Source: Burkholderia sp. Ax-1724
Lineage (GTDB): Bacteria; Pseudomonadota; Gammaproteobacteria; Burkholderiales; Burkholderiaceae
Direction: 5' to 3'
DNA: 64,000 nucleotides
Assembly: GCF_011752995.1 (NCBI RefSeq)
Contig: NZ_VWWL01000022.1
Span: forward strand, 86,037 to 150,036
Positions 43,294-53,279 of this stretch are shown piece by piece (the first letter of the stretch is position 1; each line of letters starts with the position of its first letter). The notes beneath the pieces were generated by a model. It saw nothing but the letters and a program-made list of their open reading frames with translations. It did not search any database and was not told the DNA's origin. The position numbers were made by a program, and so were the translations under genes.

Positions 43294-43754
43294 GGGCGGG
43301 TCCTTCGGAGTGAGCGGGGGAGAAGCGGGCGCATGGCCCGGTGGCGCAGCAAGCGGGGCAGGCCGCGCCATGTCGGGCGGAATACGTATCCGGCGAGTGG
43401 CGTACGGGATTGCGGCGTACGTACAGGCCGTTTTTTGCTGCGCGCGTGGGCGGCTATTTTACCCGAAATGGGTCTTCCCGAGGGGGAAGTCGTGCGCGGC
43501 GCCGGGCGCTCGTGTGCCTGATCGTGCGTCCGGCGGTGCGCCTGCTTGCGCGCCCGATGGCCGCGCGAGGCGCGCTTCGCCGAGGTCTTCGGACGGCCCT
43601 CGCAGAGGTGGGACCGATGGTGCAAGCGACGCGTGGCGGGCCACCTCGTCTGCCCGGTTGTCTTGTGACCGGCCCTGGCCGCCTTTACACTCACGCGACT
43701 TTCTCCTGGGCGCTGCCTCGCGCGAGCCGCCTTTCGACCTACGGAATGCTTTCA
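43294..43754. other. 461-bp divergent intergenic region with candidate MFS promoter
   Basis: It lies between pyrE and the MFS gene and holds no supported gene despite long GC-rich frames. TTGTGA at 43663 and TACACT at 43686-43691, 17 bases apart, form a plausible rightward promoter about 55 bases before the MFS start. The pyrE promoter must lie at the left side. Confidence 0.45.
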
Positions 43755-44993
43755 ATGAACGCCGCTCCTCCCGCCTCCGTCACCGATACCGGCTCCCCCG
43801 CGAAACAGGGCTATGCGGGCCGCGCGCTGCTCGCGTCGGTGCTCGGTTATGCGATGGACGGCTTCGATCTGCTGATCCTCGGCTTCATGCTGCCGGTGAT
43901 CGCCGTCGACCTGCACCTGAGCTCGGCGCAGGCGGGTGCGCTCGTCACGTGGACGCTGATCGGCGCGGTCGCGGGCGGCGTGATCTTCGGCGTGTTGAGC
44001 GACTACTTCGGGCGCGTGCGCATGCTCACGTGGACGATCCTGATCTTCGCCGTCTTCACCGGTCTGTGCGCGCTCGCGCAAGGCTACACGGATCTGCTGA
44101 TCTACCGGACCATCGCCGGGATTGGTCTGGGCGGGGAGTTCGGCATCGGCATGACGCTCGTGGCCGAAGCGTGGCCGGCCTCGCTTCGGGCGCGGGTGTC
44201 GTCGTATGTCGGGCTCGGCTGGCAGCTCGGCGTGCTCGCGGCCGCCTTGCTGACGCCGCTGCTGCTGCCGGTGATCGGCTGGCGCGGCATGTTCGCGCTC
44301 GGGCTGCTGCCCGCGGCCGTGTCGTTCTTCGTGCGCCGTCGCGTCGAGGAGCCGGCGCTGTTCAACGAGCGCGTCGCGCGCGGCATGCGCAAGCTGCCGC
44401 TGAAACTGCTGGTCGCCGATGGCCGCACGACGCGCGCGAGCATCGGCGTGACGATTCTCTGCTCGGTGCAGAACTTCGGCTATTACGGCCTGATGATCTG
44501 GCTGCCGAGTTATCTGTCGAAGACGTTCGGCTATTCGCTGACCCAATCCGGCTTGTGGACCGCCGCGACGATCCTCGGCATGGCGTCCGGCATCTGGCTG
44601 TTCGGCATCGCCGCGGACCGTTTCGGCCGCAAGCCGACGTTCCTGTTCTATCAGGCGGGCGCAGTGGTGATGGTGTTCGTCTATGCGCAGCTGACCACGC
44701 CGGTCGCGCTCCTGATCGGCGGCGCGGCCATGGGCGTGTTCGTGAACGGCATGATCGGCGGCTACGGCGCGCTGATTTCCGAGCTTTATCCGACCGAGGC
44801 GCGGGCGACGGCGCAGAACGTGCTGTTCAACGCGGGCCGGGCGGTCGGCGGCTTCGGGCCGGTCGCGGTGGGCGCGCTGGCGGCGCGCTATTCGTTCGGC
44901 GCGGCGCTGGCGCTGCTGGCGTCGATTTATCTGCTCGACATCTTCGCGACGCTGTTTCTGATTCCCGAGCGGCGCGGCGCCGAACTCGAATGA
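43755..44993 (+). CDS. MFS transporter, AAHS (aromatic acid:H+ symporter)-like
   Basis: This 412-residue protein has twelve hydrophobic segments. The first carries the DGFD-type motif (YAMDGFDLLILGFMLP) used by aromatic-acid and sialate proton symporters. The loop GVLSDYFGRVRML matches the MFS loop 2-3 motif and RTIAGIGLGGEFGIGMTL the fourth segment; a second loop motif is ADRFGRKPT. It probably imports an aromatic or related acid, but the substrate is not defined. ATG 43755 is used; ATG 43746 is three codons earlier. Confidence 0.85.
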   Translation: MNAAPPASVTDTGSPAKQGYAGRALLASVLGYAMDGFDLLILGFMLPVIAVDLHLSSAQAGALVTWTLIGAVAGGVIFGVLSDYFGRVRMLTWTILIFAVFTGLCALAQGYTDLLIYRTIAGIGLGGEFGIGMTLVAEAWPASLRARVSSYVGLGWQLGVLAAALLTPLLLPVIGWRGMFALGLLPAAVSFFVRRRVEEPALFNERVARGMRKLPLKLLVADGRTTRASIGVTILCSVQNFGYYGLMIWLPSYLSKTFGYSLTQSGLWTAATILGMASGIWLFGIAADRFGRKPTFLFYQAGAVVMVFVYAQLTTPVALLIGGAAMGVFVNGMIGGYGALISELYPTEARATAQNVLFNAGRAVGGFGPVAVGALAARYSFGAALALLASIYLLDIFATLFLIPERRGAELE

Positions 44994-45358
44994 GCGGCGT
45001 ATGCGCATCGGATCGATCGCGCATGCGCGCCGACATGACACTGACATCGCGCCGATATAACGCGACACCCCGCGACGCCCCGCCTGCCCTGCGCACCCAT
45101 GTGGCGGCGCAGCATTATGAACCGCTGTTTCGCTCGTGGTTAGTCCTGTTAACCACTCAGTGCATCGACGCACCCGGGGTGTACACTAACCGACCCGCGA
45201 AGCACTCCGCATTGTCGTCCCGTCCTTCGTCGAGGTAAGCCATTGCGCCAACCGGCGCATGCGAAAACCGCCTCGGTCGACTATCCGTCCGACAGATGCA
45301 AGCGACGCCGACGTTGTGCTGCGACGGGCCCAATTACTTACGTCTCGCAGGCCTAGAA
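44994..45358. other. 365-bp intergenic region upstream of maeB with a dyad
   Basis: It contains an inverted repeat GTGGTTA (45136-45142) and TAACCAC (45150-45156) separated by seven bases, shortly before a TACACT (45182-45187) that could be a -10. No clear -35 or gene. The dyad could be an operator for maeB. Confidence 0.45.
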
Positions 45359-47641
45359 ATGGACGAACAACTCAAGCAAAGCGCTCTCGCCTATCACCAG
45401 AATCCGAAACCTGGCAAGATTTCGGTGACGCCCACCAAGCCGCTGTCGAACCAGCTCGACCTGTCGCTTGCGTATTCGCCGGGCGTCGCGGCAGCCTGTA
45501 TGGCGATTTACGACGAACCGCTCGACGCCCAGAAGTACACCTCGCGCGGCAACCTCGTCGGCGTGATCACGAATGGCACGGCGGTGCTCGGCCTCGGCAA
45601 CATCGGTCCGCTCGCCGCGAAGCCGGTGATGGAAGGCAAGGGCTGCCTCTTCAAGAAATTCGCCGGCATCGACGTGTTCGACATCGAATTGAACGAGTCC
45701 GATCCGGACAAGCTCGTCGAAGCGATCGCGATGCTCGAGCCGACGCTCGGCGGCATCAACCTCGAGGACATCAAGGCGCCCGAGTGCTTCTACATCGAGA
45801 AGAAGCTGCGCGAGCGCATGAAGATTCCGGTCTTCCACGACGACCAGCACGGCACCGCGATCATCGCGTCGGCGGCGATTCTCAACGGCCTGAAGGTGGT
45901 CGGCAAGAAGCTCGACGAAGTGAAGCTCGTCTGTTCGGGCGCGGGCGCGGCGGCGATTGCGTGTCTGGACCTGCTCGTCAACCTCGGTCTGTCGAAGAAG
46001 AACATTCTCGTCACCGACTCGAAGGGCGTGATCTACGAAGGCCGCGGCAACCTCGATCCGTCGAAGGAGCGTTACGCGGCCAACACCGACGCGCGTTCGC
46101 TCTCCGACGCGATCCGCGGCGCCGACGTGTTCCTCGGCTGCTCCAGCGCCGGCGTGCTGAAGCCGGAGATGGTCGCCGAAATGGGTTCGCAGCCGCTGAT
46201 TCTCGCGCTCGCGAACCCCGAGCCGGAAATCCGTCCGGAAGAAGCGCGCAAGGTGCGCCCGGACTGCATCATCGCGACCGGCCGTTCGGATTACCCGAAC
46301 CAGGTCAATAACGTGCTGTGCTTCCCGTTCATCTTCCGCGGCGCGCTCGACGTCGGCGCAACCACGATCACGGAAGAAATGAAGCTCGCCTGCGTGCGCG
46401 CGATCGCCGAACTGGCCGAGGAAACCGATCAGGGCGATGAAGTCGCGAAGGCCTACGAAGGCCATTCGCTCGAATTCGGCCCGGAATACCTGATTCCGAA
46501 GCCGTTCGATCCGCGCCTCATCATCAAGATCGCGCCGGCCGTCGCGCAGGCGGCGATGGACTCGGGCGTCGCGACCCGTCCGATTCAGGACATGGACGCG
46601 TATCGCGAACAGCTCGGCACGACCGTCTATCGCACCGGCATGGTGATGCGTCCGGTGTTCGCGGCGGCGAAGTCGGAGCCGGCGCGCATCGTGTTCGCAG
46701 AAGGTGAAGACGAGCGCGTGCTGCGTGCCGCGCAATTCGTGCTGCTCGAAAAGATCGCGAAGCCGATCCTGGTCGGCCGTCCGTCCGTGATCGAGATGCG
46801 TCTGAAGAAGATGGGCTCGAAGCTTAAGTGCGGCGAGGACGTCGAGATCGTCGATCCGGAAGACGATCCGCGCTATCAAAAGAGCTGGCAGGCGTATCAC
46901 GAACTCGGCGCGCGCGAAGGCGTGACGCCCGACGTCGCGAAGGCTGCGATGCGCAAGTTCAATACGCTGATCGGCGCGATCCTCGTGCGCCTCGGCGAAG
47001 CCGACGGCATGATCTGCGGCATGATCGGCCAGTATCACACGCACCTGGACTTCATCGACCAGGTGCTCGGCAAGGCCGACGACGTGCAGAACTTCGCCGC
47101 GATGAACCTGCTGATGCTGCCGGGCCGCAACCTGTTCATCTGCGACACGTACGTGAACGAAGTGCCGACCGCCGAGCAACTCGCCGACATGACGATGCTC
47201 GCCGCGCGTGAAATCGAGAAGTTCGGCATCACGCCGAAGGTCGCGTTGCTGTCGAACTCGAACTTCGGCAGCGCGCCGTCGTCGTCGTCGAAGCGCATGG
47301 CCGAGGCTCGCAAGCTGATCGCGCAACGCGCGCCGTCGCTCGAAATCGACGGTGAAATGCACGGCGACGCGGCGCTGTCGGAGACGATCCGCAAGGCGGC
47401 ATTCCCCGCCACGACGCTCGCCGGCGAAGCGAACCTGCTGATCATGCCGAACGTCGAAGCGGCGAACATCGCCTACAACCTGCTGAAGGTCGTGGGTGGC
47501 GAAGGCGTGACGGTCGGTCCGATCCTGCTCGGCGCGAAGAAGCCGGTGCATATCCTGACGCCGGCCGCGACCGTGCGCCGGATCATCAACATGACGGCGG
47601 TGGCTTCGGCCAATGCGCGCAAGCCGGCAAACGCGAAGTAA
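45359..47641 (+). CDS. maeB: NADP-dependent malic enzyme (MaeB type)
   Basis: This 760-residue two-domain protein has an N-terminal malic enzyme (LSNQLDLSLAYSPGVAAACMAI, TNGTAVLGLGNIGPLAAKPVMEGK, VFHDDQHGTAIIASAAI, VCSGAGAAAIACLDLL) and a C-terminal phosphotransacetylase-like region of ~320 residues (RIVFAEGEDERVLRAAQFVL to VGPILLGAKKPVHIL). It decarboxylates malate to pyruvate. The PTA-like part is known as regulatory (acetyl-CoA) in other MaeB enzymes. ATG 45359 starts the family N-terminus. Confidence 0.95.
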   Translation: MDEQLKQSALAYHQNPKPGKISVTPTKPLSNQLDLSLAYSPGVAAACMAIYDEPLDAQKYTSRGNLVGVITNGTAVLGLGNIGPLAAKPVMEGKGCLFKKFAGIDVFDIELNESDPDKLVEAIAMLEPTLGGINLEDIKAPECFYIEKKLRERMKIPVFHDDQHGTAIIASAAILNGLKVVGKKLDEVKLVCSGAGAAAIACLDLLVNLGLSKKNILVTDSKGVIYEGRGNLDPSKERYAANTDARSLSDAIRGADVFLGCSSAGVLKPEMVAEMGSQPLILALANPEPEIRPEEARKVRPDCIIATGRSDYPNQVNNVLCFPFIFRGALDVGATTITEEMKLACVRAIAELAEETDQGDEVAKAYEGHSLEFGPEYLIPKPFDPRLIIKIAPAVAQAAMDSGVATRPIQDMDAYREQLGTTVYRTGMVMRPVFAAAKSEPARIVFAEGEDERVLRAAQFVLLEKIAKPILVGRPSVIEMRLKKMGSKLKCGEDVEIVDPEDDPRYQKSWQAYHELGAREGVTPDVAKAAMRKFNTLIGAILVRLGEADGMICGMIGQYHTHLDFIDQVLGKADDVQNFAAMNLLMLPGRNLFICDTYVNEVPTAEQLADMTMLAAREIEKFGITPKVALLSNSNFGSAPSSSSKRMAEARKLIAQRAPSLEIDGEMHGDAALSETIRKAAFPATTLAGEANLLIMPNVEAANIAYNLLKVVGGEGVTVGPILLGAKKPVHILTPAATVRRIINMTAVASANARKPANAK

Positions 47642-47708
47642 TGCGTAGGTTGCCGGGTTGAAGCGGGCGCGGCTGTAGTGCGCTCGCGGCGGCCTCGGCG
47701 CCGGCAAG

Positions 47709-47742
47709 ACGCCACGGGATTCCGGTTCCGTGGCGTTTTTTT
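47709..47742 (+). terminator. Rho-independent terminator after maeB
   Basis: ACGCCACGG (47709-47717) pairs with CCGTGGCGT (47728-47736) and is followed by T6. Confidence 0.88.
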
Positions 47743-47750
47743 GTCGGCGA

Positions 47751-47785
47751 AAAAAAGCGACGGTCTGTGAAGACCGCCGCTTTTT
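47751..47785 (-). terminator. Terminator after indolepyruvate oxidoreductase gene (bidirectional form)
   Basis: A ten-base stem with one mismatch (GCGACGGTCT against AGACCGCCGC, loop GTGA) is flanked by A6 and T5. It lies 70 bases past the leftward gene stop and could also back up the maeB terminator. Confidence 0.75.
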
Positions 47786-47854
47786 CAATCGGGACCGGCC
47801 GTGCCTTTATCAACCCGGCGGCTCCGATCCAGTCTTAAAGCTCCTGCATGCTGA

Positions 47855-50800
47855 TCAGGCCGCGTGCTGTGTTTTCCCCGCATCCGGCGAGCGCCAACGC
47901 GCGAGCAGTTCGTTCCATCTGATGCGCACGCCCTTGAGGTTGTTCTCCTTCACGTGACCATATCCGCGAATGCCGTCGGGCAGATTCGCGAGCTCGACCG
48001 CAAGCTCGCGCTTTTGCGCTGCGGTTTGCGCCGTTAGTCCGCCGATCAGCTCGCGCACGAGCGCCTCGTATTCGCCGATCAGCGCGCGCTCGGTGCGGCG
48101 CTCCTCGGTCTTGCCGAACACGTCGAGCGCGGTGCCGCGCAGGAACTTGAGTTTCGCGAGCACGTGCATCGCGCGGAACATCCACGGGCCGTACTTTTTC
48201 TTCACGAGATGGCCGTGCGCGTCCTTCTTCGACAGCGTCGGCGGCGCGAGATGCAGATGCAGCTTCCAGTCGCCCTCGAACGTCGCATTCAGCTTTTCGA
48301 TGAACACCGGGTCGCTATACAGACGCGCGACTTCGTATTCGTCCTTGTAGGCCATCAGCTTGTGCAGATTCTTCGCGACCGCTTCCGTGAGCGGCAACTG
48401 GCCGTCGATGGAATCGAGCGCTTCTTCGGCCGCCCGCACCTGCGCGACCAGTGCGCGATAGCGCTCCGCATAGGCGCGGTTCTGCCATGCGGCGAGGTAG
48501 TCGGCGCGCTTGTCGATCAGCGTGTCGAGTGCCTTCGGCGTGTGCAGCGCGATGATCTTGCCGCTCGCGTTGTCCGCCGCGTCGGCGCGTCCCTGCGTTT
48601 GCGCGATCTTGCGGACCTCGGCGAGATCGTGCGCGGCGCGCCGGCCCCATTCGAATGCCGCACGGTTTTTCTCGACCTGCACGTTGTTCAGCTCGATCGC
48701 GCGAATCAGCGACTGATACGTGAGCGGCACCCAGCCGCGCTGCCAGGCGTAGCCGAGCACGAACGGGTTCGTGTAGATCGCGTCACCGAGCAGCGCGACC
48801 GCGAAGCGATTCGCGTCGACGGTCGCGACGTTGTCGTCGCCGGCCGCGGCGCGCACGTCGGCTTCGGTGCTGCTGCCGGGGAAGCGCCAGTTCGGGTTCT
48901 TGATGAGTTCGGCGGTCGGCGTGTGCGCGCTGTTCAGCACGACGCGCGTATGGCCGTCCTGCATCCGCGACATGCAATCGGCGCTCGCGGTCACGATCGC
49001 ATCGCAGCCGATCACGAGGCTCGCTTCGCCCATCGCGATACGGGTCGCGTGGATGTCGGCGGGCTGGTTCGCGATCTGCACGTGGCTCATCACGGCGCCG
49101 CCTTTCTGCGCGAGGCCGGTCACGTCGAGCACGGTGACGCCCTTGTTCTCCAGATGCGCGGCCATGCCGAGCAGCGCGCCGATCGTGACGACGCCCGTGC
49201 CGCCGACGCCCGTCACGAGCACGCCGTACGGACGGTCGATGGCCGGCAGCTCGGGCTCGGGCACCGGCGGCATTGCATCGGCGCCGACGCCCGACGCTGC
49301 CTTCGGCTTGCGCAACTGCCCGCCTTCAACGGAGACGAAGCTCGGGCAGAAGCCGTTCACGCACGAGAAGTCCTTGTTGCAGGTCGACTGGTTGATCTGG
49401 CGTTTCGTGCCGTACTCGGTGTCGAGCGGTTCGACCGACAGGCAGTTCGACTTTACCGAGCAGTCGCCGCAGCCTTCGCAGACCGCCTCGTTGATGACGA
49501 CGCGCCGTGCCGGATCGGGATACGCGCCGCGTTTGCGGCGGCGGCGCTTTTCGGTCGCGCAGGTCTGGTCGTAGATCAGGATCGTAGTGCCCGGAATTTC
49601 GCGCAACTGCCGCTGCACCTCGTCGAGCTGGTCGCGGTGATGAATGTCGACGCCTGGCGCAAGACCGGTGTTCGCCGCGTACTTCTCGGGCTCGTCGGTG
49701 ACGATGACGATTTTCTCCGCGCCTTCGGCGGCCAGCTGATGCGTGATCTGCGGCACGGTCAGCACGCCGTCGACCGGCTGGCCGCCCGTCATCGCGACCG
49801 CGTCGTTGTAGAGCAGCTTGTAGGTAATGTTCGCCTTCGAGGCGATCGCCGCGCGAATCGCGAGCAGCCCCGAGTGGAAGTAGGTGCCGTCGCCGAGATT
49901 GGCGAACACGTGCTTGTCGTTCGTGAACGGCGCCTGGCCGATCCACGCGACGCCTTCGCCGCCCATCTGGCTGAACGTGCTGGTGCTGCGGTCCATCCAG
50001 ACCGTCATGTAATGGCAGCCGATGCCGGCCATCGCGCGCGAGCCTTCCGGCACGTTGGTCGAGGTGTTGTGCGGGCAGCCCGAGCAGAACCACGGCTTGC
50101 GCTCGACTTCGACGCGCGGGCGCGCGAGTGCCTTTTCCTTCGCGTCGATTACCGCGATGCGCGCGGCGATGCGGGCGCGCACGTCCGACGGCAGATCGAA
50201 CTTGTCGAGCCGCGTGGCGATTGCCTTCGCGATGATCGCGGGCGACAGTTCGTAGTGAGCCGGCAGCAGCCAGTTGCCCATCGGCACCGACCATTCGCCG
50301 CCCGCGCCGTCCTTTTCGTCGAACTTGCCGAACACGCGCGGACGCTGCGTGTCGGGCCAGTTGTACAGCTCTTCCTTGATTGCGTATTCGAGGATCTGGC
50401 GCTTTTCCTCGACCACGAGAATTTCGTCGAGACCGCGCGCGAAGGCCTGCGCGCCTTGCGCTTCGAGCGGCCACACGCAGCCGACCTTGTAGAGACGGAT
50501 GCCGATGCGCGAGCAGGTTTCGTCGTCGAGGCCGAGGTCGGTCAGCGCCTGGCGCACGTCGAGATAAGCCTTGCCGCCGGTCATGATGCCGAAGCGCGCA
50601 TGCGGCGAATCGATTTCGACGCGATCGAGTCTGTTCGCGCGCACGTAGGCGAGGCCCGCGTACCACTTGTAGTCGAGCAGACGCGCTTCCTGCACGAGCG
50701 GCGGATCGGGCCAGCGGATGTTGAGCCCGCCGTCGGGCATCACGAAATCTTCGGGCAGGATGATGCTCGTGCGGTGTGGGTCGATATCGACCGACGCCGA

Positions 50801-51466
50801 CGATTCGACCACGTCGGTCACGCATTTCATCGCGACCCAGAGGCCCGAGTAGCGGCTCATGGCCCAGCCGTGCAGGCCGAAGTCGAGATATTCCTGCACG
50901 TTCGACGGAAACAGCACGGGCAGTCCGCACGCCTTGAAGAGGTGCTCGGACTGGTGCGCGAGTGTCGAGGATTTAGCCGCGTGGTCGTCGCCGGCGAGCA
51001 CCAGAACGCCGCCGTGCCGCGACGAGCCGGCCGAGTTGCCGTGCTTGAGCACGTCGCCGGAGCGATCGACGCCGGGGCCCTTGCCGTACCACATCGAGAA
51101 CACGCCATCGTATTTGGCGCTCGGATACAGATTGACCTGCTGCGAGCCCCACACGGCGGTGGCGGCGAGGTCTTCGTTGACGCCGGGCTGGAACACGACC
51201 TGATGCGCGGCGAGATGCTTTTTCGCCTTCCACAGCGACTGGTCGAGTCCGCCGAGCGGCGAGCCGCGATAGCCGGAGATAAAGCCGGCGGTGTTGAGGC
51301 CGGCGGCGCGGTCGCGTTCCTGTTGCAGCATCGGCAGACGCACCAGCGCCTGGATGCCGCTCATGTACGCGCGGCCGCGTTCGAGGGTGTATTTGTCGTC
51401 GAGCGTGACGGAAGACAACGCGGCTTCGAGCGAGGCTCGCTGACCTGCGTCTAGCGGGGCATTCAT
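47855..51466 (-). CDS. Indolepyruvate ferredoxin oxidoreductase, fused single-chain form
   Basis: This 1203-residue enzyme oxidatively decarboxylates aryl-pyruvates such as indolepyruvate to acyl-CoA, with thiamine diphosphate and iron-sulphur clusters. The N-terminal pyrimidine-binding region contains GFISGYRGSPLGGLDQSLW. The TPP-binding region contains FCSGCPHNTSTNVPEGS, GIGCHYMTVW and HVFANLGDGTYFHSG. A ferredoxin-like Cys cluster (CEGCGDCSVKSNC) is near residue 660. A gamma-type region follows (GVLVTGVGGTGVVTIGALLG) with a ~300-residue C-terminal extension. This all-in-one form is usual in beta- and alphaproteobacteria. A strong GGAGGAG ribosome-binding site precedes the ATG. Confidence 0.93.
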   Translation of the reverse strand: MNAPLDAGQRASLEAALSSVTLDDKYTLERGRAYMSGIQALVRLPMLQQERDRAAGLNTAGFISGYRGSPLGGLDQSLWKAKKHLAAHQVVFQPGVNEDLAATAVWGSQQVNLYPSAKYDGVFSMWYGKGPGVDRSGDVLKHGNSAGSSRHGGVLVLAGDDHAAKSSTLAHQSEHLFKACGLPVLFPSNVQEYLDFGLHGWAMSRYSGLWVAMKCVTDVVESSASVDIDPHRTSIILPEDFVMPDGGLNIRWPDPPLVQEARLLDYKWYAGLAYVRANRLDRVEIDSPHARFGIMTGGKAYLDVRQALTDLGLDDETCSRIGIRLYKVGCVWPLEAQGAQAFARGLDEILVVEEKRQILEYAIKEELYNWPDTQRPRVFGKFDEKDGAGGEWSVPMGNWLLPAHYELSPAIIAKAIATRLDKFDLPSDVRARIAARIAVIDAKEKALARPRVEVERKPWFCSGCPHNTSTNVPEGSRAMAGIGCHYMTVWMDRSTSTFSQMGGEGVAWIGQAPFTNDKHVFANLGDGTYFHSGLLAIRAAIASKANITYKLLYNDAVAMTGGQPVDGVLTVPQITHQLAAEGAEKIVIVTDEPEKYAANTGLAPGVDIHHRDQLDEVQRQLREIPGTTILIYDQTCATEKRRRRKRGAYPDPARRVVINEAVCEGCGDCSVKSNCLSVEPLDTEYGTKRQINQSTCNKDFSCVNGFCPSFVSVEGGQLRKPKAASGVGADAMPPVPEPELPAIDRPYGVLVTGVGGTGVVTIGALLGMAAHLENKGVTVLDVTGLAQKGGAVMSHVQIANQPADIHATRIAMGEASLVIGCDAIVTASADCMSRMQDGHTRVVLNSAHTPTAELIKNPNWRFPGSSTEADVRAAAGDDNVATVDANRFAVALLGDAIYTNPFVLGYAWQRGWVPLTYQSLIRAIELNNVQVEKNRAAFEWGRRAAHDLAEVRKIAQTQGRADAADNASGKIIALHTPKALDTLIDKRADYLAAWQNRAYAERYRALVAQVRAAEEALDSIDGQLPLTEAVAKNLHKLMAYKDEYEVARLYSDPVFIEKLNATFEGDWKLHLHLAPPTLSKKDAHGHLVKKKYGPWMFRAMHVLAKLKFLRGTALDVFGKTEERRTERALIGEYEALVRELIGGLTAQTAAQKRELAVELANLPDGIRGYGHVKENNLKGVRIRWNELLARWRSPDAGKTQHAA

Positions 51467-51844
51467 TATGTGTACTCCTCCACTCAGCTTGGGATCACCA
51501 AAACTTTTCTGGCTCCCGGCATCTTGTGAATGCTGGGGCCGGGGTCGTCATATTGACGGGTTTTAAGCGATGGTAGCACTGGTGGAAACCCGCCGCAGCA
51601 GCCCGAAAAATGCGGCGATGCGGCGCGGGTTCGATGCGAATGGCAGCAGGTTGCAAGCCGTTTTCATGCATTTGCCTTGCATTTCGCTCCTATTGCGATT
51701 GCGCATGTAACAAGCTGTAAAACCTACAAAATCGCGGAACCGTAGTGAAAATCACTGTCTAATCCGCGACCTGCGTGCAATGTCTTCAATGCGCCGCATT
51801 CGGCGGAGCTGCGTGACAGCAGGGCAGTCAGAAAAGGAGTACGC
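51467..51844. other. 378-bp divergent intergenic region
   Basis: It lies between the indolepyruvate oxidoreductase and a small exported ORF and holds no gene that I can support. The right half is AT-richer, with two similar TGTAACA/TGTAAAA elements near 51705-51720. AAAAGGAG precedes the small ORF. Confidence 0.4.
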
Positions 51845-52027
51845 ATGAACACGAGAAACATCCAGACCTTCCTGATGGTATCGGCCGCTTTTTTCGCGAT
51901 GAGCGCGCCGGTCCGTTCGAACGCGGGCAGCACCAGCGCGTTGTCGAACGCAATCAGCCGCGCGGCGCAGGTCGCGCCTGTCAGGCTGGCGAGGAGCCAG
52001 AGCGAGCGTTCGGTCAGAGCCGACTAG
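51845..52027 (+). CDS. Small exported hypothetical protein
   Basis: This 60-residue ORF has a signal-peptide-like N-terminus (hydrophobic IQTFLMVSAAFFAMSAPVR, possible cleavage near NAG) and a short Ser/Ala/Arg-rich mature part. A strong ribosome-binding site (AAAAGGAG) lies before the ATG, and a strong terminator follows, so it looks like a real single-gene unit. No family recognised. Confidence 0.65.
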   Translation: MNTRNIQTFLMVSAAFFAMSAPVRSNAGSTSALSNAISRAAQVAPVRLARSQSERSVRAD

Positions 52028-52113
52028 AGCCCGCGGAATTCGTGATGTACCGCGTTTGCGGTGTGTCGTTTGACAACCGGCCGCGCTCCCGATGAGGATC
52101 GCGGCGTAAGCGG

Positions 52114-52150
52114 AAAAAGGGCGAGGGTCTTACGATCCTCGCCCTTTTTT
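52114..52150 (+). terminator. Terminator between the small ORF and hpd
   Basis: The stem GGGCGAGG with complement CCTCGCCC is flanked by A5 and T6, so it can end both the rightward small gene and the leftward hpd gene. Confidence 0.88.
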
Positions 52151-52181
52151 CATGATGGCGCGTGCCGGTCGCGTTGCGCTG

Positions 52182-53279
52182 TCAGGTCTTGTCCTGCACG
52201 ACGCCGCGGCGAATCTGATCGAGCTCGATCGATTCGAACAGCGCCTTGAAGTTGCCTTCGCCGAAGCCCTGATTGCCCTTGCGCTGGATGATCTCGAAGA
52301 AGATCGGGCCGATCTGGTTTTCGGTGAAGATCTGCAGTAGCAGATCGTTCGGCGCGCCGTCGATCAGGATCTTGCGCTTGCGCAGTTCCTCGAGCGGCTC
52401 GCCGTGGCCCGGTACGCGGCGATCGACGAGTTCGTAGTACGTGTCGATCGTGTCGAGCAGCGAGATGTGCGAGCCGCGTAGACCGTCCACGGTGCGGTAG
52501 ATGTCGCCGGTGCCGAGCGCGATGTGCTGAATCCCTTCGCCGTGGTAGGCGTCCAGATACTCCTGAATCTGGCCGGCCGTATCCGAGCCTTCCTCGTTGA
52601 TCGGAATGCGGATCTTGCCGCAGGGCGAGGTCATCGCCTTCGACTTCACGCCGGTCACCTTGCCTTCGATGTCGAAGTAACGCACCTCGCGGAAATTGAA
52701 CAGGCGCTCGTAGAACTCGGCCCATTCCTGCATGCGGCCGCGATGCACGTTGTGCGTGAGGTGATCGATATAGGTCAGGCCGTGGCCGACCGGGTTCGGA
52801 TTCGCGCCGGGAATCGGTTCGAAGTCGACATCGTAAATGTCGATATCGCCGATGCTGTTCGGCGTCGCGCCGTTCTTGCCGCGCCAGCGGTCGACGAAAT
52901 AGATCAGCGAATCGCCGATGCCCTTGATCGCCGGAATGTTCAGCTCCATCGGGCCGGTCTTGTTGTCGAAGCCCCACGCGCCTTTTTCGAGCGCCTGGCT
53001 GTAAGCCTTGGCAGCGTCCTGCACGCGGAACGCGATCGCGCAGATCGACGGGCCATGCAGCCGTGCAAAGCGCTGTGCAAACGAATGCTTTTCCGCGTTG
53101 ACGATGAAGTTGATCTCGCCCTGGCGATACAGCGTCACGTCCTTATGACGATGCCGCGCGACGGCGGTGAAGCCCATCTGCTCGAAGAGCTTGCCGAGCG
53201 CCTTCGGGTCCGGCGCGGTGTACTCGATGAATTCGAAACCGTCGGTGCCGACCGGGTTTTCCCAAGTTGAAACCTGCAT
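52182..53279 (-). CDS. hpd: 4-hydroxyphenylpyruvate dioxygenase
   Basis: This 365-residue non-haem iron dioxygenase converts 4-hydroxyphenylpyruvate to homogentisate in tyrosine degradation. The metal ligands are in YIDHLTHNVHRGRM (first His), GIQHIALGTGDI (second His) and GPIFFEIIQRKGN (Glu). The N-terminal open barrel includes GFEFIEYTAPDPKALGKLFEQMGF. ATG 53279 starts the standard N-terminus. It is divergent from an Lrp/AsnC-type regulator, with a dyad between them. Confidence 0.96.
   Translation of the reverse strand: MQVSTWENPVGTDGFEFIEYTAPDPKALGKLFEQMGFTAVARHRHKDVTLYRQGEINFIVNAEKHSFAQRFARLHGPSICAIAFRVQDAAKAYSQALEKGAWGFDNKTGPMELNIPAIKGIGDSLIYFVDRWRGKNGATPNSIGDIDIYDVDFEPIPGANPNPVGHGLTYIDHLTHNVHRGRMQEWAEFYERLFNFREVRYFDIEGKVTGVKSKAMTSPCGKIRIPINEEGSDTAGQIQEYLDAYHGEGIQHIALGTGDIYRTVDGLRGSHISLLDTIDTYYELVDRRVPGHGEPLEELRKRKILIDGAPNDLLLQIFTENQIGPIFFEIIQRKGNQGFGEGNFKALFESIELDQIRRGVVQDKT

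Noticed and set aside
43341..43754. In-frame extension of the MFS gene by ~138 codons upstream
   Set aside because: The extra region is Arg/Gly-rich with no membrane segment and covers the promoter region; MFS proteins of this type start shortly before the YAMDGFD segment.
48164..51454. A 1096-codon plus-strand frame opposite indolepyruvate oxidoreductase
   Set aside because: It is a shadow of a gene with clear motifs over its whole length; composition is typical of antisense frames in GC-rich DNA.
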